A DNA stretch of 42,259 bases from Chloroflexota bacterium (GCA_021325095.1 JAJPHV010000135.1:1-42259), one strand, 5' to 3'. Counted from the first letter of the stretch, positions 31,724 to 40,609 are shown. Numbers and translations are program-made. Notes: generated from the sequence alone by a model not told the origin.

Positions 31724-32602
31724 TTACTTTGGACGCACAGCCTCGAAGACCGCTGCCATATCCAGGTCGTCCAGGCCAAGCGCCCGCGCCTGCTGGAAAA
31801 CCTGGCTGGCAGTCCGCACGGCTGGCGCTGTGCTGCCAAATTCTTCGACAGCCCGCAGGGCGTACACTGTGTCTTTGTGCATCCAGCGCAGGGCAAAATC
31901 GGTGTCGTCGTAACGGCGAGCAGCCATACGCGGCGCTTTCCCCTTGACAATGGGACTGCCGGGCGCGCCCGCCGAGATGTGCGCCACAAAATCCTGAATG
32001 TTCAGCCGGGCGCGCTCGGCCAGCGCCAGACCTTCGGCAAATGCCACGACCTGGACAGCGGCAACCATGTTATTAATCAATTTCATGATGGTACCCGAAC
32101 CATGAGGCCCCATATGATTGATCTGCTGGCTGAACGCCTCGAGGACGGGCCGGACGCGCTCAAGGGTGGCTGCTTCTCCGCCCACAAACAGCCGGAGCGT
32201 GCCTGACCGGGCCGCTTCTTTGCTGCCCGTCACAGGCGAATCCAGAAATTGAAGGCCACGTTCATTCGCCAGCCCAACCAGTTCCCGTACCCAGTTCACC
32301 GACAGCGTGCTGCACTCAATCAGCACCGCGTCCCTTTTCGCGCCGTCCAGCGCGCCGTCGTGATTACCGCTGCCCAACCACATGGCCCGTGATGCATCGT
32401 CGTCACCCACCATGCTGACGATCACATCGGCCCCGTCAGCAGCATCACACGGCGTTTCGGCGATACGTGCCCCCTGCGCAGCAAACGGCTCCGCTTTGGT
32501 GCGCGTCCGGTTATAGACACACAACGGAAAACCCGCTTTGAGCAGGTTGTGGGCCATGCCCGATCCCATGATTCCAAGACCCAGCAGCGCTACGTTTTGC
32601 AT
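31724..32602 (-). CDS. NAD-binding 3-hydroxyisobutyrate dehydrogenase family protein
   Basis: A 292-aa beta-hydroxyacid dehydrogenase. The N-terminal Rossmann loop is GLGIMGSGMA (8-17), with NRTR after beta-2, which usually favours NADPH. DSPVTGSKEAARSGTLRLFVGG is the substrate-binding signature, and Lys in GSGTIMKLINNM is the catalytic residue. Overall length and motifs fit the glyoxylate/succinic-semialdehyde reductase branch as well as 3-hydroxyisobutyrate dehydrogenase. I prefer ATG 32602 (GAGGG upstream) over ATG 32620. Divergent from the MazG-like gene. Confidence 0.9.
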   Translation of the reverse strand: MQNVALLGLGIMGSGMAHNLLKAGFPLCVYNRTRTKAEPFAAQGARIAETPCDAADGADVIVSMVGDDDASRAMWLGSGNHDGALDGAKRDAVLIECSTLSVNWVRELVGLANERGLQFLDSPVTGSKEAARSGTLRLFVGGEAATLERVRPVLEAFSQQINHMGPHGSGTIMKLINNMVAAVQVVAFAEGLALAERARLNIQDFVAHISAGAPGSPIVKGKAPRMAARRYDDTDFALRWMHKDTVYALRAVEEFGSTAPAVRTASQVFQQARALGLDDLDMAAVFEAVRPK

Positions 32603-32675
32603 ATTCCCTCTTTGATTCATTGCTCGACAGGCTATACTCGGAGACTATACCATTCTCGAAGGCCAAAACCACAGG

Positions 32676-32999
32676 ATGGCCCAGTTGACACTGGCCGAAT
32701 TGACCGAAGCCATGCACGCCTTTGTGCGCGACAAGGGCTGGTACGAACCGGGATCGCAGCGCCCACAAACGCTGCGCAACCTGGCGATCTCGCTTTCGCT
32801 GGAAGCCGCCGAGGTCCTGGAGCATTTCCAGTGGCGTGATGCCGCACCGGGTGAGGTGGAGGATCGGGCGGCGCTGGCTTCCGAACTGGCGGACGTGGCG
32901 CTGTACCTGCTTCAAATTGCCAGCCTCAGCGGTATTGACCTGGAACAGGCCATCCTCGACAAGCTGCGCCTCAACTATGGGCGCACCTGGGACAAGTAG
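32676..32999 (+). CDS. MazG-like nucleotide pyrophosphohydrolase
   Basis: A 107-aa all-alpha NTP pyrophosphatase of the MazG/dCTPase (DCTPP1) type. The metal-binding set is EAAEVLEHF (E-x-x-E) and ELADVALYLL (E-x-x-D). FVRDKGWYEPGSQRPQTLRNLAISLSLE is the conserved N-terminal part that binds the base. Such enzymes clean non-canonical dNTPs from the pool. The 3' end is 37 bases before a bidirectional terminator shared with ssrA. Confidence 0.92.
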   Translation: MAQLTLAELTEAMHAFVRDKGWYEPGSQRPQTLRNLAISLSLEAAEVLEHFQWRDAAPGEVEDRAALASELADVALYLLQIASLSGIDLEQAILDKLRLNYGRTWDK

Positions 33000-33036
33000 C
33001 TCAGGCGATGTTGCCGTGTCTGGCACACAAACAGAA

Positions 33037-33060
33037 GCGGCGCGAGGGTTCTCGCGCCGC
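33037..33060. terminator. Terminator shared by ssrA and the MazG-like gene
   Basis: GCGGCGCGAG (33037-33046) pairs perfectly with CTCGCGCCGC (33051-33060) around a four-base loop. On the minus strand it is followed by TTCTGTTTG, so it should terminate ssrA; it may also stop the plus-strand transcript. Confidence 0.75.
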
Positions 33061-33066
33061 CTGAAC

Positions 33067-33451
33067 TGGTGGACATGGGCGGAATCGAACCGCCGTCCAA
33101 AGGATTCGAGCGTATGCTTCTACAAGCGTAGTCAGTCTACTTAAGTTTTCGCTTCAGGCAACCCCGGCTGACAGGGTTTCGCCTTCGCTAACCGATGATC
33201 TTAAGCGCTGTTTATCGGTGTCACAACGCAGCAGCCTGATATTGGTCTCGCCTGCGACTACGCCGACCAGGCCCGACGTAGGCAGACGGATTATCCCGCA
33301 GGATAATCACTCTTACTCAAGGCTGATTACGCAGCCAGAGCGAGAGCGGGAGTGCTGTTTTTGGCACTTGTGTTTTTGCCCGTTTTTACGAGGTCGTGCG
33401 CCTCGGCTTGCCGCACACGTCCAGCCTCCCCTGTCGAAGCCTGTCATGCCC
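33067..33451 (-). ncRNA. ssrA: Transfer-messenger RNA (tmRNA)
   Basis: A one-piece tmRNA of about 385 bases. The 5' GGGCATG (33451-33445) pairs with CATGTCC near the 3' end to form the acceptor stem, and CCA is encoded (33069-33067). The T arm GGCGGTTCGATTCCGCC is intact. The tag frame (33380-33327) reads GKNTSAKNSTPALALAA and then TAA; with the charged Ala it makes an 18-residue degradation tag ending in the standard ALALAA. The resume codon is GGC. Pseudoknot-like stems fill the rest. It rescues stalled ribosomes with SmpB, which is not in the window. Confidence 0.97.
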
Positions 33452-33463
33452 GTGTGTGCCCTT

Positions 33464-33469
33464 ATTATA
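33464..33469 (-). promoter_or_regulatory. ssrA promoter -10 box
   Basis: A perfect TATAAT on the minus strand (33469-33464) lies 12 bases before the mature 5' end of tmRNA. No clear -35 box is seen. A short 5' leader would be removed by RNase P. Confidence 0.6.
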
Positions 33470-33602
33470 CCACATTCCAGCCCCCGGGAAAGGCCCAGAA
33501 CGCAACGTTTACGCATTTCTTATCGACCAGACTTCCTGGTTCGTCTTGCTGGCGGCCCTGTGTATAATAGGAAACAGATGGCTATCCAGAGGACAGAGAT
33601 TC

Positions 33603-33995
33603 ATGTCAACCCAGACAACCAAGCCCGTAGACCCGGAGCCGCAGCACTTCCCGGAAGTGCAGCATAACTTTGACGAGCCAGCGGCCCCTGCCCAGCCTGC
33701 CGCGCCTGCGCCCATGCCGCACGTCGAGCACACCTACCAGCCCGCCAATTTTGTTTGCGTGCGCTGTGGCTCCACCAATCTGGCGCGGGGCTACATCGTG
33801 GACTATGGCGACAAATTTGAGCAAATCCGTTTTGCGCCGAAGCGAATTACGCTGCAATGGCTCAATTCGATCCTGGCGCTGCGGCCCTGGCGTAGCCTGG
33901 CAAAGCTGAACGCGGAAGCCTGCCGGGACTGCGGGGCCGTCTTGCTGACTGTCGAGCCGGACGAATTGCGCCGTGCCGAGCGCCGCCGCGACTGA
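33603..33995 (+). CDS. Zinc-ribbon protein of unknown function
   Basis: A 130-aa protein. The first 45 residues are Pro/Ala-rich and disordered (AAPAQPAAPAPMPHVE). A zinc ribbon follows: CVRCGST (near 52-58) and CRDCGAV (near 108-114) supply four Cys, with a basic beta region between. The start is ATG 33603, with GAGGA upstream; the open frame to the left runs into the ssrA promoter and is not real. It lies 54 bases before the DnaJ-like gene in the same orientation. The function is unknown. Confidence 0.75.
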   Translation: MSTQTTKPVDPEPQHFPEVQHNFDEPAAPAQPAAPAPMPHVEHTYQPANFVCVRCGSTNLARGYIVDYGDKFEQIRFAPKRITLQWLNSILALRPWRSLAKLNAEACRDCGAVLLTVEPDELRRAERRRD

Positions 33996-34049
33996 CTTCC
34001 CACTGGCGGAGCCAGCGATACGCACAGACCTATCTGAACACAGGCCACG

Positions 34050-34961
34050 ATGAGCAAGCGCAAGTCGGTTCGCTACGACCCCGCCAATGATCACTATGCT
34101 GTGCTTGGCGTTCTGCCTTCCGCCTCGCTGGACGACATCCGGCGCTCGTTCCGCCTGCGTGCCAAAGAGGTGCACCCGGATCGCAACCCGGATAACGTTG
34201 AATGGGCGCATCGCCAGTTCCAGCGCCTGAACGAAGCCTACGACGTGCTGACCGACCCGGAACTGCGAGCTGTGTACGATGCGCGGCGTCGCGCCTTTAC
34301 CAGAGAACGCGGCCCCGATGGAACCGCCTGGTGGGAGCGGCCACACCCGGCTTCTGCGCCGCCTGCTCCGTCAGGCAATGCAGCCAACTCTGGCAGCAAT
34401 AGCCCATTCAGGGCGTCGCCACCACCGTCGCAGCGACGTGTCTATCCGCTTCGCCGCAAAAGAGACGAAATGCGGCCTTACCAGGTGCTTTTCATCGTCT
34501 CGTCGATGATTCTGGTCGGCTCGATCTGCGCCTCAATGACCCGCGTGCGCGTCGAAGTGCCGGAAACGCCCGGCGTCGTCGCGCAGGCCCCGCCCACGCT
34601 GGCTGTCTCGCCCGATATCGGAGCAATGTGTCTGTCTCCGAACGCCACTATTTCTGATCCACCCTATGGTGGAGAAGTCTCAGGCCGTTTCAGCATCAGG
34701 GGGACGGCCAGCGGCCCACATTTTCTGTCGTATCGCGTCGATATCCGGCCCTACAACGTGCCAAACTCGGTCACCGATCCCGTCCCAGACTGGATACCGC
34801 TCCTGCCCGGAGAACAGACGCAGCCTGTCGAAAATGGTGTCCTCGTCCCGGATAGCATGACGGCAGATTTGCCGCCCGGCAATTACCTGATCCGCCTGAT
34901 GGTCAGGCTCGACGATGGCTACTTGGCGCCGTGCTGGTGGCCGATTCTTAAAAGGCAGTAG
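34050..34961 (+). CDS. Membrane-anchored J-domain protein
   Basis: A 303-aa protein. The N-terminal J domain (about residues 13-82) has the HPD motif at 42-44 and LNEAYDVLTDPELRAVYD, so it should stimulate DnaK. A Pro/Ser-rich linker leads to one membrane helix (VLFIVSSMILVGSICASM, about 148-165). The outside part (about 120 residues) has a beta-sandwich pattern with ISDPPYGGEVSGRFSIRGTA, like Ig-type carbohydrate or adhesion folds. There is no Gly/Phe region or zinc domain, so it is not DnaJ itself. It may place DnaK at the membrane. Confidence 0.85.
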   Translation: MSKRKSVRYDPANDHYAVLGVLPSASLDDIRRSFRLRAKEVHPDRNPDNVEWAHRQFQRLNEAYDVLTDPELRAVYDARRRAFTRERGPDGTAWWERPHPASAPPAPSGNAANSGSNSPFRASPPPSQRRVYPLRRKRDEMRPYQVLFIVSSMILVGSICASMTRVRVEVPETPGVVAQAPPTLAVSPDIGAMCLSPNATISDPPYGGEVSGRFSIRGTASGPHFLSYRVDIRPYNVPNSVTDPVPDWIPLLPGEQTQPVENGVLVPDSMTADLPPGNYLIRLMVRLDDGYLAPCWWPILKRQ

Positions 34962-34970
34962 CGCCACTCG

Positions 34971-35189
34971 TCATTGGTTGCCGTTTTGTGGTTGGCGTCC
35001 AGGATGCACGCTGCCGCGCCGCCTATCTTCAGCGTGGGCTTCTTCCGGCGATGGCCGCTCACGCAGCGCATCCATCGGCAGGGCGACGTCAGAGCAATCT
35101 TCCTGGTAGCCACACACCGGACACTTCAGTTCGCAGCGCAGCTCATCCAGCGTGTGGCCGCAAATGGGGCAGTAATAGGTCGCCGTCAC
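34971..35189 (-). CDS. Small zinc-ribbon (rubredoxin-like) protein
   Basis: A 72-aa protein beginning MTATYYCPICGHTLDE, with the second half-site LKCPVCGYQEDC. The two C-x-x-CG pairs form a zinc ribbon. The C-terminal 35 residues are charged and probably disordered. The start is GTG 35189, one base after the kinase stop, with AAAGGTGTGAG inside the kinase gene end. It is translationally coupled to the sugar operon. The function is unknown. Confidence 0.65.
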   Translation of the reverse strand: MTATYYCPICGHTLDELRCELKCPVCGYQEDCSDVALPMDALRERPSPEEAHAEDRRRGSVHPGRQPQNGNQ

Positions 35190-35190
35190 C

Positions 35191-36729
35191 TCACACCTTT
35201 ACGTTCATCCCTGCGATCATCCCGTAGATGGGCAGCAGTGCGTGGTAAGCCGCCTCAAAGATCGGGTAAGTCCTGGCATAGGCCGCCTGTGCCAGCGGGT
35301 CGGGCGCGATCACCTCGGCCACCTGATTCATCTGGTCGATCATCGAAAAGTCGCGGTACAGGCCCACCCCCACGCCCCCGGCCAGTGCCGCACCCATCGA
35401 AGTCGCCTCCTCCAGTATTGAGAGGCGGTGAACCGGTACACCATAAATATCGGCCATGATGCGGTTCCACAACCGCCCGCGCGCGCCGCCACCGATCACG
35501 CGCATAACGTCGATTTTTGCGCCCTGCGTGGTGAATGCATCCAGGATCACGCGCAGGTTCATTGTCACACCTTCCAGCACTGCCCGGATCATGTCCGCCC
35601 GTGTATGCCGGATCGTCAGCCCGATGAACGCGCCGCGCGCCTGCGGGTTCCAGCGTGGACTGCGTTCGCCCATCAGGTACGGCAGGAACAGCAGCCCGTT
35701 GGCCCCCGGTGGCGACTTCTCGGCGCTCAGGTTCATCAGATCGTAAGGGTTGAGCGAGAGCGCCTCCGCTGCCTCCATTTCCAGGGGCGCCAACTGGTTG
35801 CGCGTCCATTGGTAGGAAGCGCCCGCGGCCTGCATCGTGCCGGTGGGCATGAACGTGTGGGGCATCAGGTGAGCGAAGGTAAAGGTTTTGTAGTCCGGGT
35901 CGTAGATCGGCCTGGGGCTGGCGAAGGCGATCCAGGACGAGGAGCCGACATAGTTGTAGGCGATGCCCTCCCGGACGGCCCCCGCGCCCACCGCTGCGCA
36001 CGCGCCATCGCCGCCGCCGATCACGACGGGCGTGCCGGGCGCAACGCCGACTTCCTCGGCAACGGCGGGCAGCACTTCGCCCACCACGTCAATGGACTGG
36101 CAGATCGTCGGCAACTGCGCAGGGTCGAGGCCCGCCGCATCCATAATACGCGCCGACCACTCGCCGCGTTCCAGGTCGTACAGGTTCATGCTCGATCCAT
36201 CGGATGGGTCCGTAACAAACGCGCCCGTCAGCCGCGCCGCGATGGAATCTTTGGCGTGAACGAATTTGTAGGTTGCCCTGTAAAGGTCGGGCTGGTGGTC
36301 ACGCAGCCAGAGCATTTTCGCCAGAGAGTATGACGCGCTCAGGCGGTGGCCCGTGATCCGGTACACCTCGTCGGGGGAAATCCGCTCGCCAACCCAACGC
36401 TCCTGCTCGACGGCGCGTTGATCGGCCCAGATGATGGCGTTGCGCAGGGGTCTGGCGCTTTTGTCGAGCGGGACGCAGCCCATCATCTGCCCGCTGAAAG
36501 TGATACACGCCACGTCGTCCGGCTTCACCCGCGACTCTTGCAGCAGCTTTCGCGTGGAGACGCAGATGGCTTGCCACCAGTCCTGCGGATTCTGCTCGGC
36601 CCAGCCAGTGTGTGCATATTCTGTGTCGTAGCCATAAAAGGCACTGCCGGAAAGGTGGCCTTCCCGGTCATACAGGCTGGCTTTGTTGCCCGTCGTGCCC
36701 AGGTCATGGGCCAGTATATAGTTTTTCAT
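35191..36729 (-). CDS. xylB: FGGY carbohydrate kinase, xylulokinase-like
   Basis: A 512-aa two-domain kinase of the FGGY family. N-terminal AHDLGTTGNK (8-17) binds phosphate. The substrate region FSGQMMGCVPLD and WADQRA match xylulokinases, as does the ATP domain GGGDGACAAVGAGA, then RVIGGGARGRLWNRIMADI (the FGGY-2 motif). The likely reaction is D-xylulose to D-xylulose 5-phosphate; other pentuloses or polyols are possible. No xylose isomerase is adjacent. The start is ATG 36729. It lies behind the two permease genes, in the LacI-controlled unit. Confidence 0.88.
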   Translation of the reverse strand: MKNYILAHDLGTTGNKASLYDREGHLSGSAFYGYDTEYAHTGWAEQNPQDWWQAICVSTRKLLQESRVKPDDVACITFSGQMMGCVPLDKSARPLRNAIIWADQRAVEQERWVGERISPDEVYRITGHRLSASYSLAKMLWLRDHQPDLYRATYKFVHAKDSIAARLTGAFVTDPSDGSSMNLYDLERGEWSARIMDAAGLDPAQLPTICQSIDVVGEVLPAVAEEVGVAPGTPVVIGGGDGACAAVGAGAVREGIAYNYVGSSSWIAFASPRPIYDPDYKTFTFAHLMPHTFMPTGTMQAAGASYQWTRNQLAPLEMEAAEALSLNPYDLMNLSAEKSPPGANGLLFLPYLMGERSPRWNPQARGAFIGLTIRHTRADMIRAVLEGVTMNLRVILDAFTTQGAKIDVMRVIGGGARGRLWNRIMADIYGVPVHRLSILEEATSMGAALAGGVGVGLYRDFSMIDQMNQVAEVIAPDPLAQAAYARTYPIFEAAYHALLPIYGMIAGMNVKV

Positions 36730-36752
36730 GATCAAATCTCGCCGCTATAAAC

Positions 36753-36779
36753 TTCCCTCTCACCAGTGTCGGAGAGGGT
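36753..36779 (+). repeat. Dispersed palindromic repeat, copy 6 (truncated)
   Basis: CCCTCTC-ACCAGTGTCG-GAGAGGG keeps only the stem; the GGGTGAGGT tail is missing. It lies in the 59-base gap between the kinase gene and the second permease gene. Confidence 0.6.
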
Positions 36780-36788
36780 CATATTTGT

Positions 36789-37820
36789 TTACCCCTTGAG
36801 CGCACCCACCAACAGCCCGCGCGCGATGAAGCGCTCGAGCACGATGGCCGCCACAATGATCGGGGCGATCATCAGGACGACGAGGACGGAGATGTTCCAC
36901 CACTGCGGGCCGCGCGTCGCGTTCTGCGAGGCGACGAGGAGCGGCATCGTCTGAGCGTTCGCGTTAGTCAGGAACAGGGCCAGCGTGTATTCATTCCAGG
37001 CAAAAACCAGGATAATCAGGAAGGTGGCAATCAGGCCGGGCACGGCCAGCGGCAGGACGATGCGCCAGATCATCTGGTAGCGGGATGCGCCGTCGATGAA
37101 GGCGCTCTCTTCCAGTTCAATTGGAATATTCTGGAAATAGTCTCGCAGGAACCAGACGACCAGCGGCAAATGCGCCGCCACGTAGCTGATGATGAGCGCT
37201 CCCCACGTATCGAGCATCCGAAGCTGCTGGAAGACAATATAGATGGGGACGATGGTCGTGATGGGCGGCAGCATCCGCTGGGAGATCAGCCAGAAGCCGA
37301 TGTCATTGTTGCTCATCGTGCCCTTGAAGCGCCGCCCGATGGTCTGAAGCAGCAAAATGAACACGGCCAGCCCGATGATGACTGCCAGCGGCCAGGCAAT
37401 ACCGATGGCAATCAGGAGAATGGCTAACCCGATGCACAGAGCGAAGGTGGCGATGGCCGCTGGCTGTGGTCGGTACTGGAAGCGCGTCAGGGCATAGGCC
37501 GCCCCGGCGCCGAGCAGCAAGGCGAACAGCGAACTGAGCAGACCAACGCCAATTGTATTGATGTAAGGGCGCGACACCATATTGCCCGACGTGGGGTCGG
37601 CCAGCAGGAACTGCCACGCCTGCAAAGACGGCTGGAAATCGACGAAGGGCAGGTAGCGCGGGCCATTGTTCACGTCAGCAGGCGTCTTGAAGGCCGTGAT
37701 CAGCAGCCAGTAGAGCGGGAACAAGCAAATGAGCGTCCAGATGCCCAGAATGAGATACGAGAAGCCCATCCAGCCGGGCGAAGGGTCGAACGGGTTGCGT
37801 GCTTTGAAAAGGTTACGCAT
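36789..37820 (-). CDS. Sugar ABC transporter permease, MalG-type
   Basis: A 343-aa inner-membrane subunit. The EAA loop reads ELEESAFIDGASRYQMIWRIVLPLAVPG (about 245-272), the standard contact with the ATPase. The protein is some 60 residues longer than usual. The excess is two additional hydrophobic stretches (AAIATFALCIGLAILLIAIG and PLAVIIGLAVFILLLQTIG, about 117-155) inserted after the second membrane helix. ATG 37820 shares its A with the stop of the upstream permease gene (TGATG). No ATPase gene is in the operon, so a shared MsiK-type ATPase is likely. Confidence 0.9.
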   Translation of the reverse strand: MRNLFKARNPFDPSPGWMGFSYLILGIWTLICLFPLYWLLITAFKTPADVNNGPRYLPFVDFQPSLQAWQFLLADPTSGNMVSRPYINTIGVGLLSSLFALLLGAGAAYALTRFQYRPQPAAIATFALCIGLAILLIAIGIAWPLAVIIGLAVFILLLQTIGRRFKGTMSNNDIGFWLISQRMLPPITTIVPIYIVFQQLRMLDTWGALIISYVAAHLPLVVWFLRDYFQNIPIELEESAFIDGASRYQMIWRIVLPLAVPGLIATFLIILVFAWNEYTLALFLTNANAQTMPLLVASQNATRGPQWWNISVLVVLMIAPIIVAAIVLERFIARGLLVGALKG

Positions 37821-38974
37821 CACAGATTCTCCACCAGCCGCCGCCGGACGCTGTTGACGTACACCACGGCGATATAGGTCACGACGGCCAGCATCAGGTA
37901 GGCCAGCGCCGCCGACGAGCCCAGGTCAAGCGAAGCCCAGTATTTGTAGGCGTGCAGGGTCAGCGATTCGGTGGCGGTGCCCGGCCCCCCGCCGAGCAAA
38001 ATATTCGGCATGTCGATGATTTTGAAGGCTTCGATGAGGCGGATCAGGACCAGGGTGGTGCTGACAGGCAGGATTTGCGGGAGGATGATATAGCGGAACA
38101 TCGACAGGCGCGTCGCCCCGTCCACCAGGGCCGCTTCGATCTGCTCGCGGGAGGTGGCTTCGAGCGCGGCCAGCAGCATGATGAACATGAAGGGCGTCCA
38201 CTGCCAGATGTCGCCCAGGAGGACAACCGTCCGCGCGCCAGAAGCGCTGTCTCCCCAACTGAAGGCGCCCAGCCCTATCGCCTGCCAGATGGGCGCGAGC
38301 GGCCCTTTGACCGTATCCGCCAGCATTCGCGCCAGGAAACCGACACCCACCGGCGTGATCATCATCGGAAGCAGGAACACCACCCGGAAAAAGCGCTTGC
38401 CGGGAATGTTCTGGGTCACGAGCAGGGCCAGCCCCAGACCAAGCAAATATTGAGCCGTCACGCCGACAAAGACAAAAATAAGCGTGACAACCAGCGTGCC
38501 CGGCAGCCCGGTTTCAGTGGTCAGCGTCGCAATCATCAACAGCGCCAGCGCGCCGCCAAAGACAATTGCCACGATGCGCAGGATCGCGCCGAACAGGCTG
38601 CGGCGCGGACTGAGCAGGTAGCGAACGTACATGAAGATCATGAAGGCGGCAAAGGCCAGGAAGATCGCCCAACCAATCGGATTGATGTCCCCGAAACGGC
38701 CCAGGAAATGGCGTTGTTCCGATCCGATCAGGAGTTTTGCGAAGTTGGCCGTCCCGACCCATGTGATAACGGGCGCGCCACGCTGGAATTCGACCCGCGC
38801 AAACGCCAGGTACAGCGAAACCAGCAGGGGAAAGATCGACAAAAGCAGGACGACCAGAATGGCCGGCAGCAACAGCACGTTTTTGGCCGAATCTTCCGAC
38901 CACTGCGCAACCCGTTCGGCCACATTCTTTACGGTCTGTACACGTTCTTGCGGGGTAATCTGTGCCGTTTCCAC
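37820..38974 (-). CDS. Sugar ABC transporter permease, MalF-type
   Basis: A 384-aa inner-membrane subunit. The EAA loop is EQIEAALVDGATRLSMFRYIILPQIL. As in the partner permease, it is longer than usual (about 300 aa). An insertion with two hydrophobic segments (WAIFLAFAAFMIFMYVRYLL and AILRIVAIVFGGALALLMIA) sits after the first membrane helix. The start is GTG 38974, because AGAGAGG lies six bases upstream; the GTG at 39034 has no ribosome-binding site. Preceded by the solute-binding protein gene and a dispersed repeat. Confidence 0.9.
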   Translation of the reverse strand: METAQITPQERVQTVKNVAERVAQWSEDSAKNVLLLPAILVVLLLSIFPLLVSLYLAFARVEFQRGAPVITWVGTANFAKLLIGSEQRHFLGRFGDINPIGWAIFLAFAAFMIFMYVRYLLSPRRSLFGAILRIVAIVFGGALALLMIATLTTETGLPGTLVVTLIFVFVGVTAQYLLGLGLALLVTQNIPGKRFFRVVFLLPMMITPVGVGFLARMLADTVKGPLAPIWQAIGLGAFSWGDSASGARTVVLLGDIWQWTPFMFIMLLAALEATSREQIEAALVDGATRLSMFRYIILPQILPVSTTLVLIRLIEAFKIIDMPNILLGGGPGTATESLTLHAYKYWASLDLGSSAALAYLMLAVVTYIAVVYVNSVRRRLVENL

Positions 38975-39068
38975 GCTCGGCCTCTCTAATACAGCATTTC
39001 TGATCTTCGCCAAAAGTTGGCTGACGCCATGCACGCCAGCCGCAAAAAGTATAGTCGATTTACCTCAT

Positions 39069-39115
39069 TCCCTGCTCCCCCCTCCACCAAAGTGGAGAGG
39101 GGATGGGGGTGAGGC
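39069..39115 (+). repeat. Dispersed palindromic repeat, copy 7
   Basis: CCCCTCCA-CCAAAG-TGGAGAGGGG with tail ATGGGGGTGAGG. It lies between the binding-protein gene and the first permease gene. A terminator-like hairpin here would make the binding protein more abundant than the permeases. A minus-strand TATACT at 39053-39048 just after it could be a weak internal promoter. Confidence 0.75.
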
Positions 39116-39124
39116 TGTGCCTCG

Positions 39125-40609
39125 TTACTTTTTCACGCCGAGCGTGGCGATGTACGCCTTGAGCTGCCCGTCGCGGCCAATCTCGTCGGTCTTGGCTTCC
39201 CACTGCTTCTCGATTTCAGCGGCAGCGCCCTTGGAGTCGAACTCGCCCGCCAGGAACTGGCTGATGATGGTGTCCAGAATCACGCCCTGATACTGCTGGT
39301 TCTTCGGGATGCGCAGGTCGAGCACCATGTTCGGGCTGTTCAGGCTGTCCTGGATCGCGCCCAGGTAGTTCTTGGCGAAGGCTTCGCTCATGCCCGCCTT
39401 CAACCAGGGTTCGAGGTTCTTGAAGTGCGAGATGCGGTACGGGTTGAAGCCTGTCTTGCCGATGGTCACATCCACGCCGGACTGTGCTGGTTGACTCATG
39501 TAGGACAGGAAGGCATAGGCCGCATCCTTCACTTTGTCGGGCGCAGCCGCGCTGACGCCACCCGACCAGCCACCATAAGCGGCGAACGGCGCATGGTTGA
39601 CGCCATCGATAGCATAGGGGCAGGTCTTGGAGTCGCAGTCCACCAGCTTGCCCGTCTTGCGGTCTATCACCTGCTTGGAGCCGGGTGTAATGACTGCGCC
39701 CGTCTTGTCCGCGACTTTGGAACCCGGCTCAACGGCCAGCGTGCCGATGTCGCCCCAGTCGATGGTCTGCGCGCACTGCCCGGCGGTCCACAGGCCGCGC
39801 GTATCACCCACGCCAATCGTCAATTCGTTGGGCGGGCCATATTTGTTGGTTTCCTTGTAGATATCCAACGCCTTGATGAAGCCTTCGTTGTTGACCAGCG
39901 GCTTGAAGGTTTCAGTGTCGAAGAACACGCCCTGCGATGTGCCCAGGCTCTGGATGAACGGTGCCGCGATGGAGGTGATCCACCAGTAGCCTTGCTCGCC
40001 GCGCTTCTTGGCGATGCACGATCCGTAGACTTTCACACCATCAAATTCCTGGCCGTTGACGGTCTTGGCAATGTTCAGATAGTCGTCCCAGGTTTGCGGC
40101 GGCTTGAGGTTGTTCTTGGCAAGCACGTCCGTCCGGTAATAGACCATGTGGAAGTCGCCGTCCAGCGGGACCGTGTAGATTTTGCCGCCGTAGGTGGCGC
40201 TGAAGTCGCGGAAGAAGGGGCCGATATCGTCCCACTGAATCTTGTCGTCCTTCTTGATGCGGTCATCCAGCGGTTCCAGGATGCCGGCAGTCACATAGTC
40301 GCCCATCCACTGCGGGTCGAAGACGAACGCCTGGTAGCTGTTCGTGCCGGTAGTCTGGTCGGTCAGGATTTTCTGGTACAGGTCGGAGAACGGCACGATC
40401 ACCACGTTGACTTTCGCGCCCGTAAGGGCCTGGAAGTCCGGGGCACGCCGCTGCAACGGCTCGGCGATCTGCGGGCCAGTAAAGGTGATGATGTTCAATT
40501 CAACGCCGTCGAAGGGTTTCCCCTGAGCATGTGTTGGGGCGCTGCTGAAGGCCCCGAGCGCCAGGACGACGGCCAGAACGACCCAAAACAGAGACTTGCT
40601 GCGCTTCAT
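39125..40609 (-). CDS. Extracellular sugar-binding protein of the ABC importer
   Basis: A 494-aa solute-binding protein (family 1, MalE/UgpB-like). The signal peptide is LFWVVLAVVLALGAFSSAP with cleavage after THAQG. There is no lipobox Cys, so it is not a standard lipoprotein. The mature protein has the cluster pattern IITFTGPQIAEPLQ, GDFHMVYYRTDVLAKNNLKPPQTWDDYL, and the hinge/closing segment WSGGVSAAAP, then AYAFLSYMSQPAQ. The length is greater than MalE, as in the binding proteins of large oligosaccharide or polyol systems. ATG 40609 is preceded by AGGAG. Upstream a 254-base leader contains an 11-bp inverted repeat. Confidence 0.92.
   Translation of the reverse strand: MKRSKSLFWVVLAVVLALGAFSSAPTHAQGKPFDGVELNIITFTGPQIAEPLQRRAPDFQALTGAKVNVVIVPFSDLYQKILTDQTTGTNSYQAFVFDPQWMGDYVTAGILEPLDDRIKKDDKIQWDDIGPFFRDFSATYGGKIYTVPLDGDFHMVYYRTDVLAKNNLKPPQTWDDYLNIAKTVNGQEFDGVKVYGSCIAKKRGEQGYWWITSIAAPFIQSLGTSQGVFFDTETFKPLVNNEGFIKALDIYKETNKYGPPNELTIGVGDTRGLWTAGQCAQTIDWGDIGTLAVEPGSKVADKTGAVITPGSKQVIDRKTGKLVDCDSKTCPYAIDGVNHAPFAAYGGWSGGVSAAAPDKVKDAAYAFLSYMSQPAQSGVDVTIGKTGFNPYRISHFKNLEPWLKAGMSEAFAKNYLGAIQDSLNSPNMVLDLRIPKNQQYQGVILDTIISQFLAGEFDSKGAAAEIEKQWEAKTDEIGRDGQLKAYIATLGVKK

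Noticed and set aside
30733..31989. Longer version of the secreted protein starting at 31989
   Set aside because: The extension overlaps the dehydrogenase gene; ATG 31653 has AGGAGG and is followed directly by a signal peptide.
33061..33090. A tRNA gene (T arm and CCA seen)
   Set aside because: These belong to the 3' end of tmRNA; the matching acceptor strand lies about 370 bases away and the tag frame is present.
33396..33602. N-terminal extension of the zinc-ribbon protein
   Set aside because: It would overlap the 5' end and promoter of ssrA and has no ribosome-binding site; ATG 33603 does.
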